A stretch of DNA of 64,000 nt from assembly GCF_004000825.1 (NCBI RefSeq), contig NZ_BILZ01000017.1, positions 36,365-100,364 on the forward strand, given 5' to 3'. A program made the translations under genes and the position numbers. The DNA comes from Paenibacillus kobensis NBRC 15729 (GTDB taxonomy: Bacteria > Bacillota > Bacilli > Paenibacillales > Paenibacillaceae). The notes under the pieces were generated by a model. It did not search any database. It had not been told where the DNA came from and worked only from the letters and a program-made list of their open reading frames with translations. Positions 46,017 through 54,621 of the stretch are shown here, in pieces; position 1 is the first letter of the stretch; the number at the start of each line of letters is the position of its first letter.

Positions 46017-46517
46017 TTGCCGACGAACAAGAGGGAAGATTTTTATTTTGGCTTGATGATGGTCACCGGAATGGTTATCGTGATGACGTTCTACAATTTA
46101 TATAATCACGGGTTGATTGGCACGGCATCTTGGGCGGAGATCGGTCTTCAGCTCCTTGCAGGTTTTGTGGTCGCGTTCGTATTGGAGCTGTTCGTCGTCG
46201 GTCCGGCGGCGAAGAAGGCGGCATTCTTGCTGCCTTATGACAAATCCAAGAAAGGCCTTGTCATCGTGTCGCTTGCCCTCTGCATGGTGCTCGGCATGGT
46301 TACGGTGATGTCACTGTTCGGTTTGGCGATGTCCCATTTAACGGGCAATGCGGCTGACGAACCGCTCCTGGCAAGCTACGGTTCGTTATGGATTCGCAAC
46401 TTTCTATTCGCGCTCCCGCTGCAGCTTATCGTGATGGGGCCGCTCGTGCGGTTTCTGTTCGCGAAGTTCGTGCAGGGCAGATTCTCGAACGCATCGGTCG
46501 AGGGCAGGGCGGCGTAG
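46017..46517 (+). CDS. DUF2798 membrane protein (two repeats)
   Basis: This 166-aa protein has four membrane helices in two DUF2798 repeats (about 10-75 and 84-155), each ending in a conserved V-GP stretch (ELFVVGPAAKK and QLIVMGPLVR). The function of the family is unknown. It starts at a TTG, with AAAGGATGAGGG upstream, 90 bp after the sensor kinase and behind its own promoter, which suggests it is controlled by that pair. Confidence 0.88.
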   Translation: MPTNKREDFYFGLMMVTGMVIVMTFYNLYNHGLIGTASWAEIGLQLLAGFVVAFVLELFVVGPAAKKAAFLLPYDKSKKGLVIVSLALCMVLGMVTVMSLFGLAMSHLTGNAADEPLLASYGSLWIRNFLFALPLQLIVMGPLVRFLFAKFVQGRFSNASVEGRAA

Positions 46518-46611
46518 TAGCTCTGGACAAGTGCGAATGAGGCTCCTTTAAAAGACAGGCGTTCGGTAAGATGATGCGAGGTGAGGGCTTCTACTTCTAG
46601 TTGCCGGGGAC

Positions 46612-46812
46612 TTCATTGTATTCCGTGCAACGAAATGAGACCGTCTGATTCGAAATGATACCGATCGTTGTATTGCGTACAATGAGAAAATGCAGATCGA
46701 GGCGGAATGGAAGCCATCGGGGCGATTAAGCTAGAATTTCGTTGTATGAATTACAATGAAACGTTCCGCATGTAAGTCGGCGAATTCTTTTCGTTGTACG
46801 AATTGCAATGAA
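46612..46812. repeat. Cluster A: four palindromes of TTCRTTGTA-N5-TACAAYGAA type
   Basis: Palindrome centres lie at 46623, 46675, 46749 and 46801, giving steps of 52, 74 and 52 bp. Each has 9-base arms and a 5-base centre. The same elements with almost the same steps recur at 63638-63837. The cluster lies between convergent genes and accounts for most of the 460-bp gap. Confidence 0.9.
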
Positions 46813-46842
46813 CATTACAGAAGAAGCAGCTCTACACGGAAA

Positions 46843-46880
46843 AGGACCCCGGATTCACACCAAGTGAATTCGGGGTCCTT
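46843..46880. terminator. Strong hairpin, possible terminator
   Basis: AAGGACCCCG and ATTCAC pair with GTGAAT and CGGGGTCCTT around a short loop. It probably ends transcription from the DUF2798 side; the minus strand also has a T-rich flank. Confidence 0.7.
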
Positions 46881-46947
46881 CTATACTTCGCTTCGCCAAA
46901 GAACTATTCATTCCGAATGTGATGCGGATTGCCTGTTCATCTATTAA

Positions 46948-46971
46948 TGGGCCGTCTGCATAGACGGCCCA
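46948..46971 (-). terminator. Hairpin directly after the beta-helix lipoprotein gene
   Basis: TGGGCCGTCT-N4-AGACGGCCCA is a perfect 10-bp stem just 6 bp beyond the stop codon of the minus-strand gene. Confidence 0.75.
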
Positions 46972-46976
46972 TTGTA

Positions 46977-48908
46977 TTATTGCGCCGTCGCGGACTCGCC
47001 GTCTGCTGGCGGTGCGGCGCCCGCCGGCGGCGCCTCCATTCCTTCCGGCGGCGTGCCGCCATCCGGTGGGGCCATCCGGTCTCCGCCGTCTCCGCTTTGG
47101 CCGCCGCGGAAGCCGTCTCCGCTTTGGCCGCCGCGGAAGCCGCCCCCGCGTCCGCCCATGCCGCCTCCGCCTGGACCGCCCATGCCGCTGCGGGCTTCGG
47201 TGACGCCCGACTCGTTCACCCACGTGATGATCGAGGACGTATCGAACGAGACAATCTTCGTTCCGCCCGTGTAATCGCCGGCGTACACGCCGTTCACTTC
47301 GCTGCCCGAAGCCGATCCGCCCGAGTTGATCGTGTAAGAGCTGCCTTTCTTAATTTCCGGTGTGCTAATGAATACGGTCTGATAAGCTTTCGCCGGAGCG
47401 AAGGTGAAGAGGCTCTTGCCGCCCTTGTCCGTAAGGTTGACGAGCGTGCCGGCTTGCTGCGCTTGCGGATACGTCATGAGAATGCCGCCCTGCGTCGATT
47501 GATCGGACGCCGCCTGCGCCATGCCGGAGCTTCCGGCTGCGACGAGCGTGCCGCCCGTTACGATCAAGGTGCCGTCGTAATCGAGCGCGGCATTATTATT
47601 CTCGGTCGGTCCGCTGACGACGACGGTACCGCCGTTCATCTCGATCGAGCCGTTCGCATCCAAGCCGTCGCCTTGCGAGTCGACGTACAGATAGCCGCCG
47701 TTGATCGTCAGTTTATTCGTGGACGAAGCGCCGCTCTCCGGTCCTTGCCGCATGCCGCCGCCCTCGGCCGGCTCGCCGCTGCTGCCGCTGGCTGCATTCA
47801 CGCCGTCATCGCTTGCGGCCAGAACAGTCTCGCCTCCGTCAATGATGATCGAAGGCGCTTCAAGTCCTTCATTGCTTCCTGCGATATGAATGGTGCCGTC
47901 CTTGATCGCGAGTGCGACATCGGCATGTACGGCATCATCCCCGGCCGTAATCTCCATGTCTCCTCCGGCGATCCGAATGCCGCCGCTGCTGTGCAGCGCG
48001 TCTTCGCCGGAATCCAGGCTCCACGTGCCGCCGTCGATGGCAATAATGCCGAGCTTATCTTCCGCGTCGTTCGTCGTCTTCACGGCATGACCTTCGGCCT
48101 TGACCGTAATCGTGCCTTGCTGGACGGCGACGAGGTCACGTCCCATGATCCCGTCGTCAACGGCGTCAACGACGATAGTGCCGCCCGTAATTTTCAGCTT
48201 GTCTTTACTCGTGATCCCGTTGTTGTAATGGCCTTGTACGGTCAGCTTGCCGGTTCCGTTGATCGTCAGATCGTCTTTGCTAAAGATCGCCGAGTTCGGC
48301 TCATCCGCCGAGTCGTCGGACTCTTCGGCCGAAGAGTCCGTCTCCGCATTTGCTTTTGTATCTGCCGCCGCATTCGCATATTGCTTGCCGTCCGAGATGG
48401 CGTTCTCGGTACCGTCTTCGAGCGACAGAACCGTTTTGCCGGCTTCCTTCACATAGATAGGGGAAGTCGTGCTGCTATTGATTTCCGCACCGTTCAGCAC
48501 CAAGCGGACATTGCCTTTGTCTGGCACGTCGACGATGAGCTGCCCGTCGTCCAGCTTGCCGCTAATAACGTAGGTTCCGGCAGCCGCAACCGTAATGGTG
48601 CTGTCCGTAACCGAAGCGCCTTCACCCGTGACTGAGGCGGCCGAACCGCTCAGCATAATCTCCGTCGAGGCGCCGGAGCGCCAGTCGGTGTACGCATCAT
48701 CCTCGTCATACTCGATACCTTCTGTCAGATCGAGACTGACGGTTTGCGCGCCGGATGCCGTATTGTCCGCACCTGCTGCTTCTGCAGCCGAAGTCCCCGT
48801 TGTTGTACCGTTCGTCGCGCTTGTCGCTGCTTCGTTGCTGCACGCCGCCAGCATAAGGGCGCATAACAGAGCGATGCTCCAATGTTTAAGGCCATAAGAT
48901 TTATTCAT
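46977..48908 (-). CDS. Beta-helix-like lipoprotein of the Cthe_2159 (carbohydrate-binding) family
   Basis: This 643-aa lipoprotein has lipobox LAAC (Cys23), a Ser/Thr/Ala-rich tether and a long run of short repeats such as ITSKDKLKITGGTI and IHIAGSNEGLEAPSI, each with a GG-T or DDG turn, as in the parallel beta-helix Cthe_2159 family that binds acidic plant polysaccharide. The C-terminal 60 residues are extremely Gly- and Pro-rich (GGxGG and PPADG repeats). It follows the DUF4956 and VTC genes on the same strand, a grouping usually completed by CotH-type proteins. I infer an outer-surface role in a polyphosphate-linked module. Confidence 0.88.
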   Translation of the reverse strand: MNKSYGLKHWSIALLCALMLAACSNEAATSATNGTTTGTSAAEAAGADNTASGAQTVSLDLTEGIEYDEDDAYTDWRSGASTEIMLSGSAASVTGEGASVTDSTITVAAAGTYVISGKLDDGQLIVDVPDKGNVRLVLNGAEINSSTTSPIYVKEAGKTVLSLEDGTENAISDGKQYANAAADTKANAETDSSAEESDDSADEPNSAIFSKDDLTINGTGKLTVQGHYNNGITSKDKLKITGGTIVVDAVDDGIMGRDLVAVQQGTITVKAEGHAVKTTNDAEDKLGIIAIDGGTWSLDSGEDALHSSGGIRIAGGDMEITAGDDAVHADVALAIKDGTIHIAGSNEGLEAPSIIIDGGETVLAASDDGVNAASGSSGEPAEGGGMRQGPESGASSTNKLTINGGYLYVDSQGDGLDANGSIEMNGGTVVVSGPTENNNAALDYDGTLIVTGGTLVAAGSSGMAQAASDQSTQGGILMTYPQAQQAGTLVNLTDKGGKSLFTFAPAKAYQTVFISTPEIKKGSSYTINSGGSASGSEVNGVYAGDYTGGTKIVSFDTSSIITWVNESGVTEARSGMGGPGGGGMGGRGGGFRGGQSGDGFRGGQSGDGGDRMAPPDGGTPPEGMEAPPAGAAPPADGESATAQ

Positions 48909-48968
48909 CGTAAAACTTCCTCTCCATGATTATGATCTGCTTTTCGTTCCGTTGATATTTAAGGATCA

Positions 48969-49649
48969 TTAATATTCCGCTGCTGCCGGTGCCATCGTAA
49001 GCGTAATGTCGAGGTTGCCGTTGCGGCAACGTATCGCGTCGATCAGTTCCTTCTGGTTCGTCAGATGGTCAATCGATACGGCATACACGAGCTCGTACAG
49101 ACTGCCTAGCTCCGTCGTGCGCACTTTGCGCAGCTCATACTTCACGTCGAACATGTGGAACACTTCGGCGAATGCTTCTTCGTAGCCGAGGTTTTCTGGA
49201 ACGGTTACTTTAAGCATTTTTTGCGTCGATTTTTGGCTGCCGAACCGAATCGCTTTCAGAATGAACATGAGCAAGCAGAGGACGATTGTGAACAGTACCG
49301 CATAGCCGAACGCGCCGACGCCGCATGCAAGACCGGCCGCCATTGTGAACAGAACGAAGGCGATGTCTTTCGGATCGCCGGGCGCGCTTCGGAACCGGAT
49401 AATGGAGAACGCGCCGGCGAGGCTGAATGCTCTGGCGACGTTGCTGCCGATAAGCAAGATAATGATGGCGACAATCGTGGGCAGCACGATCATCGTTAAT
49501 GCGAAATTTTGCGTATAAGAGGCTTGTGTCCTCATATAAGTGAAGCTGATGATTGCGCCGAGCGCGATAGATACGAATAAAGTCAGCAGGATGTCGGTAA
49601 ACGTGAGTTCCGTAATCGTCGTTGCCGAAGCAAATAAGGAATCGATCAT
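48969..49649 (-). CDS. DUF4956 membrane protein
   Basis: This 226-aa protein has four membrane helices in its first 135 residues and a C-terminal cytoplasmic domain of about 90 residues. The conserved FSIIRFRSAPGDPKDIAF stretch between helices 2 and 3 identifies the DUF4956 family. Members are usually encoded beside VTC-type polyphosphate polymerases, as here; the genes overlap by 4 bp. It may form a membrane partner or channel for the polymerase, but this is inference. Confidence 0.92.
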   Translation of the reverse strand: MIDSLFASATTITELTFTDILLTLFVSIALGAIISFTYMRTQASYTQNFALTMIVLPTIVAIIILLIGSNVARAFSLAGAFSIIRFRSAPGDPKDIAFVLFTMAAGLACGVGAFGYAVLFTIVLCLLMFILKAIRFGSQKSTQKMLKVTVPENLGYEEAFAEVFHMFDVKYELRKVRTTELGSLYELVYAVSIDHLTNQKELIDAIRCRNGNLDITLTMAPAAAEY

Positions 49650-50386
49650 AGCAGGATGCTCTCCTTCGTCATCGTTGGATTTGAAAGATGCTTGCGGTAT
49701 TCATTGCCGTACTTCGAGAAGCTTGTCCGGTACATCCGCAGCTCCGACAGCAGGGAGGACAGCCAGACGGGAATCGTCTTCTCGGCTTTCACTTCCATCA
49801 GCCATCGTCCGCTTTCCATGAGCGGCTCGCCATGATCGCCTTTCTCCAGCCGAACGTCATGCCGCCGGGACCGGATGTTCGTATCGAACGTGATGCGCAG
49901 GTCGCGGCTCGTTTTGCTGAAAAGGGCGATTCGGTCGTAAGCCAAGTACGTCTTCGGCTGCAGCACGTAACGCTGCAAGAAGTAATGGATTTCTTGGATG
50001 ACTTGCTTGTTCATATAGTCTTTGAACGCCGGAATCTCTCCTGTCCGGACAAATTCGTATGCTTCGTTAAGCTTCATGGCTGTCCTTCGTTTGTTCACCA
50101 AGCCGAAAACTTTCTTCTTCAGCTCCAGATACACTTTTGCGTCCGGTTCCGGCACGCCATAAGCCCGGATGCGAAGCTTCTCCTTGTATTTCGGCTTCGC
50201 CAAGCTATTGCGGATTAAGGTATCGTGTTCGGTATCGTAATAAATGTTGCTAATGGAATAGAACCGGTCATGCTTGTTGAATTCGTCCAATTCCATATAT
50301 TCGAGCAGCCGGCTGTAGATGATGTGGAACATCGGGCTGTTCATCAGATATTTGTTCTCGTAACGGTTGAATACTTCGATCGCCAT
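49646..50386 (-). CDS. VTC-domain polyphosphate polymerase-like protein
   Basis: This 246-aa protein is a single VTC domain, the tunnel fold of yeast Vtc4 that makes polyphosphate from ATP. Lining residues are visible in RYENKYLM, the EKLRIRAYG strand, YLELKKK, RRTAMK and a late WLMEVKAEK. There is no membrane helix, so it probably works at the membrane with the DUF4956 partner. I start it at the ATG at 50386 with AAAGGAG upstream; an earlier ATG at 50422 lacks a site. It leads a three-gene operon divergent from a two-component system. Confidence 0.92.
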   Translation of the reverse strand: MAIEVFNRYENKYLMNSPMFHIIYSRLLEYMELDEFNKHDRFYSISNIYYDTEHDTLIRNSLAKPKYKEKLRIRAYGVPEPDAKVYLELKKKVFGLVNKRRTAMKLNEAYEFVRTGEIPAFKDYMNKQVIQEIHYFLQRYVLQPKTYLAYDRIALFSKTSRDLRITFDTNIRSRRHDVRLEKGDHGEPLMESGRWLMEVKAEKTIPVWLSSLLSELRMYRTSFSKYGNEYRKHLSNPTMTKESILL

Positions 50387-50455
50387 CGGTGCCGTGCTCC
50401 TTTCCTGTGTTGTCGACGTCATGTCGTGTGTTCGATGACTGAAGCTTACCGCTTT

Positions 50456-50474
50456 AACCTTTAACGAAACTTAA
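50456..50474 (-). promoter_or_regulatory. Direct-repeat operator facing the VTC operon
   Basis: On the minus strand it reads TTAAGTTTCG then TTAAAGGTT. It matches the site at 50528-50546 facing the other way in the same spacing. Confidence 0.65.
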
Positions 50475-50527
50475 ATACCCGGCATTGATTGGCGGTCAAT
50501 TTGCTCCCGCCGGCTGCAATGGTAAGA

Positions 50528-50559
50528 TTAAGGTTGATTAAAGGTTCGGCCCATATAGT
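50528..50559 (+). promoter_or_regulatory. Direct-repeat operator and -10 of the response-regulator gene
   Basis: TTAAGGTTGA (50528-50537) and TTAAAGGTT (50538-50546) are followed after seven bases by TATAGT (50554-50559). A regulator bound there could activate at the -35 position, as PhoB-type proteins do. Confidence 0.65.
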
Positions 50560-50603
50560 AGCGGATACAGGTACGACAACGCGCACACGAAGGGGAAGCA
50601 GCT

Positions 50604-51281
50604 ATGCGAATATTAATCGTGGAAGACGAGATCAATCTGGCAGATGCTTTGACGCAAATATTAAAAAAACAAAATTACTCGGTCGACGCTGTGTATGACG
50701 GCCAATCCGGGCTCGATAACGCGCTGAGCGGTATATATGACTTGATTCTGCTCGACATTATGCTGCCGGAGATGGACGGGATAACGGTACTCAAGAAGCT
50801 TCGCGGCGAAGGAGTTGCAACATCGGTCATTTTGTTAACGGCAAAAGGGGATACGTCGGACAAAATAACCGGACTCGATTACGGCGCGGACGATTACGTG
50901 GCGAAGCCGTTCTCGACGGGCGAGCTGCTCGCCCGAATCCGGGCTGTCATGCGGCGCAAGGGCGAGCTTGTACCTGAGGACGGAATGAAGTACGGCGATA
51001 TCGAGCTGAATACGTCGAGCTTGAAGCTGACATGCAAGGGGAAAGAGCTGAAGCTTATCCTGAAGGAGAGCGAGCTGATGGAGCTGCTGATGACGCGCAA
51101 GACGTCGGTGACGTCCAAGGAGCAGATGATCGAGAAGATGTGGGGATTCGATTCCGATGTGGAGCATAACAACGTAGAGGTGTACATTTCGTTCCTTCGC
51201 AAAAAGCTGGTGTTTCTCCAATCGTCTGTCCGCATCAACACGATTCGGGGCGTTGGCTACGTATTGGAGGCGAGCGACTAA
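50604..51281 (+). CDS. OmpR-family response regulator
   Basis: This 225-aa regulator has a receiver with Asp51 (LLDIMLPEMDG) and Lys in YVAKPFSTGELLARI, and a winged-helix domain ending TIRGVGYVLEA. It is preceded by AAGGGGAAG. Its stop shares one base with the kinase start. The matching operators on both sides of the divergent promoter imply that it controls itself and the VTC operon. Confidence 0.93.
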   Translation: MRILIVEDEINLADALTQILKKQNYSVDAVYDGQSGLDNALSGIYDLILLDIMLPEMDGITVLKKLRGEGVATSVILLTAKGDTSDKITGLDYGADDYVAKPFSTGELLARIRAVMRRKGELVPEDGMKYGDIELNTSSLKLTCKGKELKLILKESELMELLMTRKTSVTSKEQMIEKMWGFDSDVEHNNVEVYISFLRKKLVFLQSSVRINTIRGVGYVLEASD

Positions 51282-52567
51282 TGTTCAATAAGCTCCGCAA
51301 CCGTTTCCTTATCGTCAACATGGTCATTATTACGTTCATCATGCTCGTTGCGTTTGCAGCCATCTATACGATTACGTATCAGAACGTCCGTCACGATATC
51401 GACATGGAGCTGAATCAGGTATCGGAATTTTTCCATAAGCCGGACGGCGGCAACCGGGGCGGCGATCAGCGTTTTGACGGGAACGGGAAGCAGCCGAAGC
51501 AAGGCTTGATGGACAAGCCGATGGACGCCCGGTACCCGCCGGCCGAGCGGTCCGTCTCGTTCTCGCTGTTCGCGGACGAGCAGTGGAATATAACGGCGAC
51601 GGATTCGCGGTTTGACATGGATGATGAGTTCTACCGATCGGCGATTGCAGAGGCTTCCGCGAGCTCGTCGCCGAAGGGGCAATTCACATTGGACGGCAAC
51701 CGGTGGGCGTTTTTGGTACAAAATTTTGCGGATGGGGGCCATTCGGTCGTATTCTTGGACGTTACCGCTCAGCAGACGATTCTGAAGAATCTCGTCTATA
51801 CGTTTCTGATCGTCGGACTTGCGATGCTCATCCTTATTTTCTTCGTCAGCCGATATTTCGCCGCACGCTCGATCGCGCCGGTGAAGGAAGCGTTCGATAA
51901 GCAAAAGCAATTCATCGGCGATGCTTCGCATGAGCTGAAAACACCGCTTGCCGTTATCAATACGAATGCGGACGTGCTCTTGGCGAACAGCAGCGATACG
52001 ATTGCCGATCAATCGAAGTGGCTGCACCTGATTAAGTCGGAGACGGAGCGGATGAAGACGCTGACGAACGACCTGCTGTATTTGACCGAGATGGATGATG
52101 CCAGAGAAGGTGTGCTGCATACGGATATGAACGTGAGCGAAGCGGTCGAAAGCGTCATCCTGACGATGGAGGCTGTCATGTTCGAGAAGGAGCTGGATCT
52201 TCAATACGAGATCGAGCCGGGATTGACAGCGCATGGCAACAGCGAGCAGATGAAACAGGTTGTTATGATTCTGCTCGACAATGCGGCGAAGTATACGAAT
52301 GCGCGCGGATCGGTCAGCGTGACGCTGAAGAAGGCCCATCACGGAACAGAGCTTATCGTGTCCAACACGGGAGCCGGTATTCAGCCCGAGCATTTGGGAC
52401 GATTGTTCGACCGGTTCTACCGCGTCGATACGTCCCGGTCCCGCAAGCACGGGGGCTATGGCCTTGGCCTCGCCATCGCGAAGTCGATCGTCGAGCAGCA
52501 CCGGGGCAAAATATTTGCGCGCAGCGTGCCGAACGAGACAACGTCGTTCCACGTACAGCTGCCGTGA
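51281..52567 (+). CDS. Sensor histidine kinase
   Basis: This 428-aa kinase has helices near 10-32 and 168-190, an extracytoplasmic domain with a Gly/Asp/Lys-rich loop, a HisKA box with His217 in ASHELKTPLAV, and an ATPase domain with YGLGLAIAKSIVEQH. There is little or no HAMP. It forms the signal input of the regulator in front. Confidence 0.93.
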   Translation: MFNKLRNRFLIVNMVIITFIMLVAFAAIYTITYQNVRHDIDMELNQVSEFFHKPDGGNRGGDQRFDGNGKQPKQGLMDKPMDARYPPAERSVSFSLFADEQWNITATDSRFDMDDEFYRSAIAEASASSSPKGQFTLDGNRWAFLVQNFADGGHSVVFLDVTAQQTILKNLVYTFLIVGLAMLILIFFVSRYFAARSIAPVKEAFDKQKQFIGDASHELKTPLAVINTNADVLLANSSDTIADQSKWLHLIKSETERMKTLTNDLLYLTEMDDAREGVLHTDMNVSEAVESVILTMEAVMFEKELDLQYEIEPGLTAHGNSEQMKQVVMILLDNAAKYTNARGSVSVTLKKAHHGTELIVSNTGAGIQPEHLGRLFDRFYRVDTSRSRKHGGYGLGLAIAKSIVEQHRGKIFARSVPNETTSFHVQLP

Positions 52568-52601
52568 CCGATAAATCGAGTTGTCGCGCATGAGATGAGA
52601 A

Positions 52602-52784
52602 GCCTGCACAAAGTGCAGGCTTTGGTGCGTTAAACGGCGGAGCGCGGTGAGGTTAATGCACAAAATGCAGGCATTCAACCGCTATTGCACGTTAGAAGGG
52701 GAGGACGGCCGAAAAGCCTGCACATTATGCATTCCTGGATGCATCCCCTGCGAATGGTGGAGAAAATTCTGCACAATATGCAGG
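52602..52784. repeat. Cluster C: four palindromes of TGCAC-N3-GTGCA type
   Basis: The elements TGCACAAAGTGCA, TGCACAAAATGCA, TGCACATTATGCA and TGCACAATATGCA are centred at 52611, 52663, 52725 and 52776, with steps of 52, 62 and 51 bp. Flanks often add GCC/GGC pairs. They fill the gap between the kinase and the convergent MFS gene. Another copy of the family is at the end of the window. Confidence 0.9.
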
Positions 52785-52821
52785 AATCGAAACGGAACGC
52801 TTCATCGAGATGGCCGTAAGT

Positions 52822-52859
52822 AAAAAAGGCGGAGCCAAGAGTAACCTCTTGGCTCCGCC
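52822..52859 (-). terminator. Terminator of the MFS gene
   Basis: GGCGGAGCCAAGAG and CTCTTGGCTCCGCC form a perfect 14-bp stem; on the minus strand it is followed by six Ts. Confidence 0.93.
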
Positions 52860-52897
52860 TCCGACAGGCGCGCTATTATTGCGGCCTCACCTTTAAA

Positions 52898-54403
52898 TTA
52901 TGCTTCCTGCACTGACGCTTTTTTCAGCGCGTTCTTGGACTCCGGCTCTTCCGCCTGCGCTACGCGCTTAATGAAGAACGAAAGCAGCAGTCCGACGATG
53001 CCGATCGCGATAATGACAAGGTATGCATCGTTGATCCCTTCGATCTGAGCATGCGTAGCCAGCTGTTCCTTCGTCCAGCCTTGCGCCGCGCCCGAGGTTA
53101 TCCAATCCTTGGCGTGCGTCGCAGCTCGGTTGGTCATGATTGTTACGAGCAGCGCCGTGCCGACGGCGCCGGCCACTTGCCTAATCGTGTTGGAGATCGC
53201 TGTGCCGTGTGCATTCAGTCGCTGCGGCAGTTGGTTCAAGCCCGCCGTCTGAATCGGCATCATGAACAACGCCATACCGATACGGCGGCCGGTCGACATA
53301 AGCACGAGATACGTAAAGCTCGTCGAATCCGTCAGATTGATGAAGCCGAGAGTCGTTACGATCGTAATGGCGAGACCGACAACGGCCAGCCATTTGGCTC
53401 CGAACCGGTCGAACAGTTTGCCGGCGACCGGCATCATGAAGCCCATAATAAGCGCACCAGGGAGCATGAGCAAGCCGGACTCGATCGCGGTGTATCCGCG
53501 TGCGCCTTGCAGGTACAATGGAAGCAGCATCATGTCCGCATACATGACCATCGTTACCGCAATATTAATGATAGTTGTCAATGTGAACATATTATACTTG
53601 AACGCTCTCAGATCAAGCAGCGGATTGCTGGACATCAGCTGGCGCAGCGTGAACAAGACCAGTGCCACGACGCCTCCTACAATGGGGAGGATAACTTCCG
53701 CGCTCGACCAGCCTTTCGAGCCGGCACTGCTGAAACCGTACAGCAAGGCGCCGAATCCAATGGTGGACAAGACGACGCTGAGAATGTCGATCTTCGACTT
53801 TACCGTCTCCGATACGTTGCGCAAATAAATATAACCAAGTGCAATGACGATGATCGCGAGCGGAATCATGCCGTAGAACATCGTTTCCCATTTGTAGTTC
53901 TCCAGAACGTATCCGGCAAGCGTAGGTCCAATAGCCGGAGCGAAAATAATCGCAAGCCCGACCATGCCCATTGCGCCGCCCCTCTTCTCAGGAGGGAACA
54001 ACGTCAAAATGACGTTCATCAAGAGCGGCATAATGATGCCGGCTCCGGCAGCTTGAATCATACGGCCGGTTAGAAGAACAGGGAATCCGGTTGCTAAGGC
54101 GGATACGATCGTGCCGACGAAGAACGTCAGCATCGAGGTCAGGAACAACTGACGGGTCGTAAACCGCTGCATGAGATATGCCGTAATCGGAATCAATACG
54201 CCGTTCACCAGCAAATAACCCGTTGTCAGCCATTGTGCGGTCGCTGCCGTTATGCTGAAGTCTTTCATCAATTCCGGCGTCGCAACGCTCATAATCGTCT
54301 GGTTCAACGTTGCAAGAAAGGCGCCTATGATCATGATGAATAAGATCGTACCGCTTTTAAGTGTGCCGCTAGACGTTTCTTTTCTCTCTCTCACTCCACT
54401 CAT
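52898..54403 (-). CDS. MFS multidrug exporter, DHA2/EmrB family (14 helices)
   Basis: This 501-aa protein has 14 predicted helices and DHA2 motifs: LDQT-like ATLNQTIMSVATPEL in helix 1, GRMIQAAGAGIIMPL in helix 4 and GPTLAGYVLENYKWE in helix 5. It resembles LmrB/EmrB proton-drug antiporters. It is divergent from a TetR gene, and a TetR-type palindrome sits inside its promoter, so it is most likely derepressed by a drug ligand. Confidence 0.94.
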   Translation of the reverse strand: MSGVRERKETSSGTLKSGTILFIMIIGAFLATLNQTIMSVATPELMKDFSITAATAQWLTTGYLLVNGVLIPITAYLMQRFTTRQLFLTSMLTFFVGTIVSALATGFPVLLTGRMIQAAGAGIIMPLLMNVILTLFPPEKRGGAMGMVGLAIIFAPAIGPTLAGYVLENYKWETMFYGMIPLAIIVIALGYIYLRNVSETVKSKIDILSVVLSTIGFGALLYGFSSAGSKGWSSAEVILPIVGGVVALVLFTLRQLMSSNPLLDLRAFKYNMFTLTTIINIAVTMVMYADMMLLPLYLQGARGYTAIESGLLMLPGALIMGFMMPVAGKLFDRFGAKWLAVVGLAITIVTTLGFINLTDSTSFTYLVLMSTGRRIGMALFMMPIQTAGLNQLPQRLNAHGTAISNTIRQVAGAVGTALLVTIMTNRAATHAKDWITSGAAQGWTKEQLATHAQIEGINDAYLVIIAIGIVGLLLSFFIKRVAQAEEPESKNALKKASVQEA

Positions 54404-54423
54404 CCCTTTCCTTTTTCTCGTAG

Positions 54424-54452
54424 ACTAAATTTACAACCTGTTGTATAGTCAA
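54424..54452 (-). promoter_or_regulatory. MFS promoter with TetR-type operator in the spacer
   Basis: On the minus strand TTGACT, 17 bases and TTTAGT form a promoter. The palindrome TACAAC-N2-GTTGTA (54432-54445) fills the spacer. The divergently encoded TetR protein is the likely ligand-controlled repressor. Confidence 0.75.
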
Positions 54453-54621
54453 CAAAGTATGAATTAGATTATATACCGATCCTTAAGGTTTACAAGCAAC
54501 GGTTTCGTCTCAAGTGTCAATTAGTTTACGGTTATTTAATGTTGTGTATATTAAGTTCCGGATATACGACGGAACGGGGTGAATTGTAGCTTACATTAAG
54601 GGTTGAAAGGAATGAAACGGG

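Noticed and set aside
46612..46812. Insertion sequence or MITE ends
   Set aside because: No transposase, no pair of long terminal inverted repeats and no target-site duplication were seen; the elements are separate short palindromes at regular steps.
46929..48635. Long plus-strand frame of about 570 codons
   Set aside because: It is the mirror of the Gly/Asp-rich lipoprotein gene on the minus strand and has a biased, Arg/Ala-rich composition without any domain.
51278..52678. Minus-strand frame of about 466 codons
   Set aside because: It is the antisense of the sensor kinase gene and runs into the palindrome region; it has no motif.
53051..54073. Plus-strand frame of about 340 codons
   Set aside because: It is antisense to the 14-helix exporter and lacks hydrophobic segments or motifs.
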